The translations under genes and the position numbers were made by a program. Shown piece by piece: positions 1-5,637 of a stretch of DNA of 6,194 nucleotides. The first letter of the stretch is position 1; every line of letters begins with the position of its first letter. The notes beneath the pieces are model-generated. The model saw nothing but the letters and a program-made list of their open reading frames with translations. It ran no database searches and had not been told where the DNA came from. Source of the DNA: Bacteroidales bacterium UBA4459 (GTDB taxonomy: Bacteria > Bacteroidota > Bacteroidia > Bacteroidales > F082); contig DGOT01000172.1 of the NCBI GenBank assembly GCA_002389465.1, positions 5,663-11,856 of the forward strand. The letters are read 5' to 3'.

Positions 1-1155
1 GTTACTTATTCAAAACATGTGATGGAAACAGTGGGTAACACGCTTATGCCACTGACACCCGAAGCTGCTATTGTTGTGGTCCTTTCCCAGGCTATTGTGC
101 TGTTTATATTCTCATCACAAAGTTTGTCTAATGCATTTCAGTCGATCGGATTGCCACCAATCCCTCTGGTGCCGGTCTCCAGCTCGCAGGTGGTTATCGG
201 TTCCATCATAGGAATTGGCTTGTACAAGGGGGGTAAGGAAATTAAATACAATATATTGGGAAGCATTAGCCTTGGTTGGATTGCGACACCTGTTGTTGCC
301 GGTATTATTGCCTTTTTCATGTTGTTTTTTGTAAATAATGTATTTCAGAGAGACGTTGGCGGCGACCGGAGAATTGAGACGAAAGAGGTTGTCACTTCCA
401 GAGACCAGGATGTTGTTTCGGATAAGACAGTCATGTTAAACGATTCGGCTGAAAATAATCAGGCAACTGTTGTACCTGACAGCCGTGGCGTAACGAATAA
501 AGAAGAAACTTCGGATACACCTCTTTATGCTCTTGTGGGATTACTTTTATCGTTGCTTGTTATTTCGGCACTCTTTTATCTTTTATTCAGGGAGAAAAAG
601 AAGATCAGACACCAAAAACGGAAATCTAAGTCGGTAGAGGAGAAGTATCGTTTGAAGGTGAAAAATCTTGAGAAGAATTATGAAGAAAGGATCAATCAAC
701 AGACGGACCTTGGAAAGGAGTTGAAATTCAGGCAGAATGAAATGGTTACCATGGCTATGAGCATCATTCATAAAAACGAATTCCTGAGCAGCCTGAAGGA
801 AGAAGTCATCAAGATCAAATCAGGTGTTAAAGATCACGAAACCAGATCAGGTCTGAACAAACTTTCATTAATGATTACACAAGACTTGTCGATAGACCGG
901 GACAGGGAGAAATTTCAAATGCATATATCTGAGCAAAACAGCAGCTTCATTCACCGTTTATCCGAATCATTTCCAAAAATGACAGATAATGAAAAAAGGC
1001 TTGCTTCTCTGCTCCGCCTGAATCTATCCTCCAAGGAGATAGCATCCATACTGAATATTTCGCCCAAGAGCGTGGAAATGAACCGGTACCGCCTGCGTAA
1101 AAAACTAAAAATAGATCCTAAAATACCCCTAAGTGATTTCATCAGAAATTTCTAA
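1..1155 (+). CDS. PiT-family phosphate permease C-terminal half fused to a membrane-tethered LuxR-type DNA-binding module (5' partial)
   Basis: The frame is open from base 1 and ends at TAA 1153-1155, giving 384 visible residues (numbered from base 1). Residues 1-115 match the second half of PiT (PHO4 family) permeases: YSKxVMETVG (3-12), LTP (18-20), a PVSSSQVVIGSIIGIGL block (58-74) corresponding to the canonical PVSTTH motif, and a GWIATPVVAG helix (92-101). Because YSKxV is already inside this conserved block, the GTG/ATG at 19-24 is unlikely to be the start; the N-terminal half and both GxND motifs lie upstream. A polar linker (116-172) leads to a hydrophobic helix (174-196), a basic RExKK stretch and a coiled coil (about 198-280). 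The C-terminus (about 313-376) is a Bacteroidota LuxR/GerE helix-turn-helix with LTxxE-like MTDNEKR, SSKEIASILNIS and SVEMNRYRLRKKL. Role: phosphate (or related anion, since CysP is a sulfate-transporting PiT relative) transport or sensing coupled to transcription control; the coupling is inferred. Both domain assignments look firm; substrate is not shown. Confidence 0.85.
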   Translation, partial: VTYSKHVMETVGNTLMPLTPEAAIVVVLSQAIVLFIFSSQSLSNAFQSIGLPPIPLVPVSSSQVVIGSIIGIGLYKGGKEIKYNILGSISLGWIATPVVAGIIAFFMLFFVNNVFQRDVGGDRRIETKEVVTSRDQDVVSDKTVMLNDSAENNQATVVPDSRGVTNKEETSDTPLYALVGLLLSLLVISALFYLLFREKKKIRHQKRKSKSVEEKYRLKVKNLEKNYEERINQQTDLGKELKFRQNEMVTMAMSIIHKNEFLSSLKEEVIKIKSGVKDHETRSGLNKLSLMITQDLSIDRDREKFQMHISEQNSSFIHRLSESFPKMTDNEKRLASLLRLNLSSKEIASILNISPKSVEMNRYRLRKKLKIDPKIPLSDFIRNF

Positions 1156-1175
1156 AGTATTTATTGCCTAAATGA

Positions 1176-1195
1176 TACGGAGAAAAAACTCTGTA
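1176..1195 (+). terminator. Weak hairpin after the permease-regulator gene, possible terminator
   Basis: TACGGAG (1176-1182) can pair with CTCTGTA (1189-1195) across a six-A loop, giving a 7-bp stem with one G-U pair. It starts about 20 nt after the upstream stop codon. There is no T-run following it, so it does not look like a normal intrinsic terminator, and the right arm also forms part of a direct repeat. Chance is a real alternative. Confidence 0.2.
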
Positions 1196-1205
1196 CACTC
1201 TGTGA
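1188..1205. repeat. Short direct repeat ACTCTGT x2, 9-bp period
   Basis: ACTCTGTAC (1188-1196) is followed directly by ACTCTGTGA (1197-1205); the first seven bases are identical. It lies about 240 bp before the porin start and 32 bp after the upstream stop. It could be a half-site pair for a regulator, but the length is short enough to arise by chance and the first copy overlaps the weak hairpin arm. Confidence 0.3.
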
Positions 1206-1338
1206 ATAAATATTTACACACGCTGTAATAAACATAACGCGCTCATAGCATGTAAAAATAAACAACCCTCACGTATGGGTGAATGTTAAGTAACAGACAC
1301 ATAAGGTAATATGTTTTTATAGAGCAAATGTTTAGTAG

Positions 1339-1361
1339 TGTGTAGGGTCTGTGTATAGGTC
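1339..1361 (+). repeat. Tandem repeat TGTGTA(n)GGTC x2 with 11-bp period, candidate operator upstream of the porin operon
   Basis: TGTGTAGGGTC (1339-1349) is followed without gap by TGTGTATAGGTC (1350-1361); a run of eight T begins at 1362. The TGTGTA cores are 11 bp apart, close to one helical turn, so two protein subunits would sit on the same DNA face. It lies about 85 bp before the porin start codon. Direct repeats with about this period are typical of PhoB-family sites, though this sequence does not match the E. coli Pho box. Treating it as an operator for the fused LuxR-type protein or another regulator is inference. Confidence 0.4.
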
Positions 1362-1445
1362 TTTTTTTTCTGATGGACATATCAATGTATTTATTTTGGC
1401 TTTTAAATAAAATCTCAAATATTTATAAACGTAAAGATTAATCAG

Positions 1446-3068
1446 ATGAGAAAAAGCAGTTACATTAAATTCATGCTGGCAGGAATAATTCTTGTTTTCC
1501 TTATCAGCGACAATGTTTATTCGCAGGAGAAAAACATTGTAACAGGTAAAGTCTTCCCGGCAGGTATGATTTCGCCCATGCGGGATGTTAAAGTGCAAAT
1601 TAAGGGTGATGATGCGCCCGCTATCCTTACTGATGGAAACGGATCTTTTAAAATTGAGGTCCCTTCATTCCCAATTGACTTGGTGTTCAGCAAGGAAACC
1701 TATCAAACAAATATTGTTACGGTTAAAAAAGCATCAGACATTATCGTTTATATGAATGCGGGTGAGATGGCAAAGAACGATTACGGGCAGAAAGTGGGCA
1801 TGCGTGTCAAATTGAATCCCGCATCGCGCGATGGTATTTTGATGTTCTCTTCCACCGATAACCGGTTCAGGTATTGGTTCGATAACCGTGTTTATTTTGA
1901 CGGAGCGGTTTATTTTGGGAACAATGAGTACCAGGGAGAAGATAATGCTATCGGTAATGGTGTAAATATCCGCCGTATGCGTTTTGCCATGAAAACAATA
2001 CTCTGGGGACACTGGGGTGGCGAAATTGATTTTGACTTCGGTAACAACGGAGTGGATATCAAGGATGCTTATGTACGCTACATTGGTAAGAACTGGCAGA
2101 TAAAAGCAGGTAACTTCAGGGAGCCCATGTCCATAGAGACCATGACAACTTCACGTTATATAACATTCCTGGAGAGGCCTTATGCAACGGAACAGTCACC
2201 ATCGCGTCACCTTGGTGTAGATTATAAGATGTGGACCAACCATTTCTTTTTCGAGGGCGGTTTGTTCTCAAGCGTTATTGCCAATGACCTGATAAGGGAT
2301 CAAAATAAAAAGCAGGGTACAAACTCGGGATGGTCGGTAACGGCACGCGTTGCCTGGGCACCTATTAAAAAAGATAAAATGGTTCTTCACCTGGGTATTT
2401 CTGGCTCATACAGGGTTCCTAAAATTCCCGAATTAGGTGATCCGGTAAACAGCTTCAGATATGGTGAAAATGCGGAAACCGAGATCAACCGAAAAAAGTA
2501 TATCGACACCGATTGGATTGAGCATTCAAAACACAAGGTAATTCTGGGGCTTGAAGCAGCATATGCAATTAAAAATTTCCGTGTGCAAGGCGAATACCTT
2601 CAAACAAGAATCAGTAGAGATTCTACGAAAGTGCCTCAGGATGAGAATAAAGTGAAACTCGGTGGTTTTTACATTATGGGTGCCTGGTTGATCAATAATG
2701 CCGATTATTATTACAACATGGGCGATGCCGAATTCTCCCAAGTTGATTTCAGGAACAACCAGAAAGGTGTTTTTGAAGTTGCCTTGAGGTACTCATACAT
2801 GAATGCCAATACATTTAAAGAAGACCAGGTTGTTCCGTGGATGCAAGGTGGATCGGGTGAAGTGTATACAGCAGGTGTTAGCTACTATTTTAACTACAAC
2901 GTTAAACTTATGCTCAACTATTCATATGCAAACCACGATCGTTGGGCTGATGGAAAAGGGAAATACAAAACCTATAATGTTGATGCCGAAGGACAGGATA
3001 TTACACCAACAGGTGAGGGAGGTGTTGACTTCAGCACGATCCAAGCACGAATTTTAATTGCTTTTTAA
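1446..3068 (+). CDS. OprO/OprP-type outer-membrane porin with N-terminal carboxypeptidase-regulatory-like domain
   Basis: A 540-residue outer-membrane protein. Residues 1-27 form a signal peptide (basic RKSSYIK start, hydrophobic core, probable cleavage after VYSQ or nearby). Residues about 30-104 look like a carboxypeptidase-D regulatory-like beta-sandwich, with the TDGNGSF turn at 62-68. The rest is a beta barrel of the phosphate-selective porin O/P family: alternating aromatic strands, the strongly diagnostic stretch IKAGNFREPMSIE (219-231) followed by TSRYITFLERP (235-245) and SRHLGVDY (253-260), and a terminal Phe after RILIA as needed for barrel assembly. The family forms anion channels; OprP and OprO of Pseudomonas select phosphate and polyphosphate, but many Bacteroidota members are uncharacterised, so selectivity here is inferred from family and context. 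It is the first gene of the cluster and probably sits behind its own promoter. The start is preceded only by an A-rich leader, usual for this phylum. The N-terminal domain is an addition relative to Pseudomonas OprP. Confidence 0.88.
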   Translation: MRKSSYIKFMLAGIILVFLISDNVYSQEKNIVTGKVFPAGMISPMRDVKVQIKGDDAPAILTDGNGSFKIEVPSFPIDLVFSKETYQTNIVTVKKASDIIVYMNAGEMAKNDYGQKVGMRVKLNPASRDGILMFSSTDNRFRYWFDNRVYFDGAVYFGNNEYQGEDNAIGNGVNIRRMRFAMKTILWGHWGGEIDFDFGNNGVDIKDAYVRYIGKNWQIKAGNFREPMSIETMTTSRYITFLERPYATEQSPSRHLGVDYKMWTNHFFFEGGLFSSVIANDLIRDQNKKQGTNSGWSVTARVAWAPIKKDKMVLHLGISGSYRVPKIPELGDPVNSFRYGENAETEINRKKYIDTDWIEHSKHKVILGLEAAYAIKNFRVQGEYLQTRISRDSTKVPQDENKVKLGGFYIMGAWLINNADYYYNMGDAEFSQVDFRNNQKGVFEVALRYSYMNANTFKEDQVVPWMQGGSGEVYTAGVSYYFNYNVKLMLNYSYANHDRWADGKGKYKTYNVDAEGQDITPTGEGGVDFSTIQARILIAF

Positions 3069-3105
3069 AGAATTAAGGAATTTGTAAACAATAAACAGAA
3101 AAGAA

Positions 3106-4176
3106 ATGAAAAAATATGTTTTTATAACGATGATAGCAGCTCTCTTTTTTACAGGCTGTGTGAAAGATGAGCAACCGCAGCCGCAACCGCCTGCACCTGA
3201 GAATTATGATTATATTGTAATTAATGAGCTGATCACCAAAGACACCACCAACCCTTATTTTCTGAGCGGAACCGGTGAAGGTGCCGACTGGATTGAGCTG
3301 TATAACAAAGGAAATAAAGCTGTCAATATAGCCGACATGTGGGTAACAGATAATCCGGGAACGGAAGGCGATTATCAGCAAATCCCCAATACGCATAGCA
3401 ACATAACCACTATCCCCCCCAAGGGTTTTGTAGTGTTGATTTGCGGAGCTAAGGATGCCGGCGGTGCCGACATTCCTACTTCAATAGTTGATGGCAAAAT
3501 CTTTATCGACATGGGATTAAGTTCTTCTAAAGATAATTTTGTGGCCCTTTATAATCCTGAGAAAAATGAAGTCGACAAATCAGGAGATTTCAATGGTCTG
3601 GAAGATGATAAGTCTTTTGGCCGCAGTGTTGACGGGGCCGGCGAGTGGCAGGTGATGGCAGCAAAAACACCGGGTGCGCCAAACGATGGTAGCACTCCGG
3701 TTGCCGGTTCACTGGTAATTAATGAGTTTATGGCAAGTAATGACAGTTGGAATGTACCCGGAGATAATGGCGACCAGCCTGATTGGATTGAGATTTACAA
3801 TACGGGCGAAACCGCTATTGATATGGGTGGATGGTATGCTACCGATGCAATGGATGATGCAGCAAAATATCAACTGCCAACCGATAACCCGGGCTTAACA
3901 ACGGTTCCTGCGCATGGATTTCTTGTATTGATCTGCGATGGTGTTGGCGAAGGATTACATGCTAATTTCAAGTTGAGTAGCGGTGGTGAAGATGTTGCAA
4001 TTTCTTCTGATGGCGTTAGCATTACAGATGGTTATTCTTTTTGCGATACCGGCTGTGATCTTCAAAATCCCGGAACTGATAATTCTACAGGTCGCGATGG
4101 TGACGGTAACGCTACCTGGATAGTCTTTCAGATGGGAAGCGACCGTCAGCCAACACCAGGTGAAAGCAATAATTAA
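3106..4176 (+). CDS. Surface lipoprotein with two lamin-tail (LTD) domains
   Basis: A 356-residue lipoprotein, 37 nt after the porin. The signal peptide ends in the lipobox FTGC with Cys18; the mature start C-V-K-D-E carries the K-(D/E)2 lipoprotein export signal described in Bacteroidota, so surface display is likely. A Q/P-rich linker (22-31) leads to two tandem lamin-tail domains, about 36-192 and 202-352. Each has the same landmarks: VINE (38-41; 204-207), DWIE(L/I)YN (61-67; 226-232), GF(V/L)VLIC (107-113; 271-277), a GR-containing loop before W (172-181; 329-338) and a TPG end (188-190; 350-352). LTD domains are immunoglobulin-like folds found in secreted bacterial proteins, often beside nucleases, phosphatases or phytases, where they probably bind ligands or surfaces. 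No catalytic motif is visible. A CxxxC pair (313, 317) occurs only in the second domain. The likely role is surface binding of a substrate or partner; ligand unknown. Confidence 0.85.
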   Translation: MKKYVFITMIAALFFTGCVKDEQPQPQPPAPENYDYIVINELITKDTTNPYFLSGTGEGADWIELYNKGNKAVNIADMWVTDNPGTEGDYQQIPNTHSNITTIPPKGFVVLICGAKDAGGADIPTSIVDGKIFIDMGLSSSKDNFVALYNPEKNEVDKSGDFNGLEDDKSFGRSVDGAGEWQVMAAKTPGAPNDGSTPVAGSLVINEFMASNDSWNVPGDNGDQPDWIEIYNTGETAIDMGGWYATDAMDDAAKYQLPTDNPGLTTVPAHGFLVLICDGVGEGLHANFKLSSGGEDVAISSDGVSITDGYSFCDTGCDLQNPGTDNSTGRDGDGNATWIVFQMGSDRQPTPGESNN

Positions 4177-4186
4177 TAACGATTAA

Positions 4187-4193
4187 AAGGTGG
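4187..4193 (+). promoter_or_regulatory. Shine-Dalgarno-like site before the beta-propeller lipoprotein gene
   Basis: AAGGTGG lies four bases before the ATG at 4198. Bacteroidota genes often lack such a site, and the other starts in this cluster are only A-rich, so this one stands out and supports the chosen start. It may strengthen translation of the third gene within the operon. The spacing is a little short. Confidence 0.45.
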
Positions 4194-4197
4194 CATT

Positions 4198-4989
4198 ATG
4201 TTGTTTAAGAGAATACTTCTTAAATTCAATTACTGGTTAGTCATCACCCTTATCCTTCTGCTGGTTATCAACTCCTGCAAGAAGGATGAGGGGGATGACC
4301 TGCCGCCTGAAAATGAGTTCGGCCAGCTGGAAAAACTGAACGAATTCGACTTGGATGTTACTGAGCCTTCAGGGCTTTCGTTCGGACCGGATGGAAATAC
4401 CCTGCTGATGGTTAGCGACAATACTAATAAAGTTTATGAAACCGATTTGCAGGGAAATGTTATCAGGGAACTTGCGTACACAGGCATGGATTTGGAAGGT
4501 GTAAGCTTCAACCCGTACGAACAAATTGTTGCTGTTGCCGAAGAGAGAAAACGTCAGGTAGTTTTCCTGGATTATACGGATGGTAACGAGCAGGAAAGGT
4601 TTGATATTGCTACCGGGGGTAATACCGACAATAAAGGCCTGGAAGGTATCTCCTTCAACAACAAAAACAGCGCCTATTATATAGTGAATGAGGATGTCCC
4701 GGGAGAGATGATTGTATGGAACAAAGCATTTGGAGCTATCAGTACGACTGAACTCCATTTCGCCTCCGATTATTCTGCTATCTATGTAGACACTGAAAAT
4801 GCGCTGGTATATATTGTCAGTGATGAATCGCAGATGCTCTACAAATGCGACTATAATGCCAAGGTGTTGAAGGAATACCCATTGCCCGATACAAAATTTG
4901 AGGGCATAGCCGTGGACAGTGATGAACAGATGGTTTATCTTGTAAATGATAGAACTGCTAAATTATTTGTATTTAAAATTTTGAACTAA
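4198..4989 (+). CDS. SdiA-regulated/YjiK-like beta-propeller surface lipoprotein
   Basis: A 263-residue lipoprotein, 21 nt after the LTD gene. The signal peptide ends in VINSC with Cys27, and the mature start C-K-K-D-E again fits the K-(D/E)2 surface-export signal. The body (about 45-263) is a repeat protein with a beta-propeller rhythm: PSGLSF (57-62), LEGVSF (99-104), LEGISF (148-153), YSAIYV (192-197) and FEGIAV (234-239), spaced 42-49 residues apart, each followed by a strand such as LLMVSDN, YYIVNED, VYIVSDE or VYLVNDR. This matches the SdiA-regulated (YjiK) family, whose fold resembles phytase-type propellers. The name comes from regulation of the E. coli relative and says nothing about quorum sensing here. 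Catalysis is not established for the family; binding or hydrolysis of a phosphorylated compound is a guess from fold and context. Its stop codon overlaps the next start by one base (TAATG, 4987-4991), suggesting translational coupling. Confidence 0.8.
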   Translation: MLFKRILLKFNYWLVITLILLLVINSCKKDEGDDLPPENEFGQLEKLNEFDLDVTEPSGLSFGPDGNTLLMVSDNTNKVYETDLQGNVIRELAYTGMDLEGVSFNPYEQIVAVAEERKRQVVFLDYTDGNEQERFDIATGGNTDNKGLEGISFNNKNSAYYIVNEDVPGEMIVWNKAFGAISTTELHFASDYSAIYVDTENALVYIVSDESQMLYKCDYNAKVLKEYPLPDTKFEGIAVDSDEQMVYLVNDRTAKLFVFKILN

Positions 4990-5618
4990 TGGTTACAACT
5001 ACACAACCCCGCTACGAATTCAGAATCTTTGGAAATAATCTAAAGAAATATGAAAATATTATAAACAAATTGTCTGAAAAGGAAATTACACGGGAGATGG
5101 ACTCCATATATCTGTTAACACCATGGAAACGAAAAAACAATGTGAAAATCAGAGAAGGTGTAATGGATATAAAGATACTCGAACAGGAATTAGATGGTCT
5201 GGAACAGTGGAATCCGTTTCTGGTGGGTAAGTTCCCTTTGAAAGCCGATGTAATTAAATCGGTAGTGTTTCCTACACTGGGAATTGAAAGCCCGGTTTTT
5301 GAACGGAAAAAATATTCGCTGAATCAGTTTATCAATGAAGTGGTTTGTATCGATCCGGATCTGGCAGTTGCTTATGTGTGGAAAATCAGGCATGCCTATA
5401 CAGTAAATGAGTGCATTACGGAAATTGCCGAAATAAAAGTAAACGGAGCTTCTATAAAAACTATCTGCGTTGAGTCGGAAGATCCGGCCAAAGTGCTGGA
5501 AGCAAAAAAAATATTAAATATGGGCAGTAAAATGGAAAATGTTAACTATCCACTGGCTCTCAAAAGGGTTATGGGATTGACAAAACTGCCTGATTACTGG
5601 AATAAAATAGATTTTTAA
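4989..5618 (+). CDS. CYTH-like (triphosphate-tunnel-type) cytosolic protein, copy 1
   Basis: A 209-residue protein with no signal peptide or membrane helix, so probably cytosolic. I do not recognise a named family with certainty, but the pattern fits the CYTH/triphosphate-tunnel fold: an opening strand RYEFRIFG (8-15, compare ExExK), a basic strand VKIREG (52-57) followed by MDIK (59-62), a later WKIRHAY strand (131-137), then EIAEIKVNG (145-153) and a closing acidic VESED (161-165), followed by a C-terminal helical tail. CYTH enzymes bind triphosphates in a barrel lined with Lys, Arg and Glu, and include adenylate cyclases, thiamine and inorganic triphosphatases, with VTC polyphosphate polymerases as relatives. 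The strict ExExK is replaced by E10-F-R12 with no Lys two residues later, so activity may differ. The conserved block LEQWNP (71-76) plus FPLKA (82-86) is shared with the next gene but is not a textbook CYTH motif. Start ATG overlaps the preceding stop by one base. Confidence 0.6.
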   Translation: MVTTTQPRYEFRIFGNNLKKYENIINKLSEKEITREMDSIYLLTPWKRKNNVKIREGVMDIKILEQELDGLEQWNPFLVGKFPLKADVIKSVVFPTLGIESPVFERKKYSLNQFINEVVCIDPDLAVAYVWKIRHAYTVNECITEIAEIKVNGASIKTICVESEDPAKVLEAKKILNMGSKMENVNYPLALKRVMGLTKLPDYWNKIDF

Positions 5619-5637
5619 CAAATAACAATTTTATAAA

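Larger units (their letters stand above)
1156..1445. other. Intergenic region between the permease-regulator gene and the porin operon
   Basis: These 290 bases hold no convincing gene. They are AT-rich and must contain the porin operon's promoter unless the operon is read through from the upstream gene. I see a weak hairpin just after the upstream stop, two short direct-repeat pairs (listed separately) and an AT-rich leader before the porin start. Matches to the Bacteroidota -7 consensus TAnnTTTG are only partial: TATGTTTT at 1310-1317 has the last base wrong, and TATTTTG near 1391-1398 has a spacer one base short. Neither has a good -33 partner, so no promoter is called. The imperfect dyad at 1201-1220 (TGTGAATA...TATTTACACA) is noted but not claimed as an operator. 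Confidence 0.6.

Noticed and set aside
19..24. GTG/ATG pair as the true start of a stand-alone regulator
   Set aside because: Residues before and after it belong to one conserved PiT block and the frame is open to base 1, so the gene most likely begins upstream.
1201..1220. TGTGAATAAATATTTACACA as a CRP/FNR-type palindrome
   Set aside because: Only about six of nine paired positions match and the spacing differs from CRP and FNR sites; in AT-rich DNA this is weak.
1261..1287. Hairpin AACAACCC / GGGT-gaa-TGTT as terminator or riboswitch
   Set aside because: The stem is only two 4-bp helices with a 3-nt bulge and no T-run or known riboswitch core.
1332..1598. Reverse-strand open frame of 88 codons spanning the intergenic gap and the porin start
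   Set aside because: It overlaps the porin signal-peptide region, has no recognisable domain and a composition typical of an antisense shadow.
4369..4758. Reverse-strand open frame of 129 codons inside the propeller gene
   Set aside because: It is fully antisense to a gene with clear repeat motifs and lipobox; no family resemblance seen.
4198..4989. Quorum-sensing role for the propeller protein because of the family name SdiA-regulated
   Set aside because: The name reflects regulation of an E. coli relative; nothing here indicates a SdiA or acyl-homoserine-lactone system.
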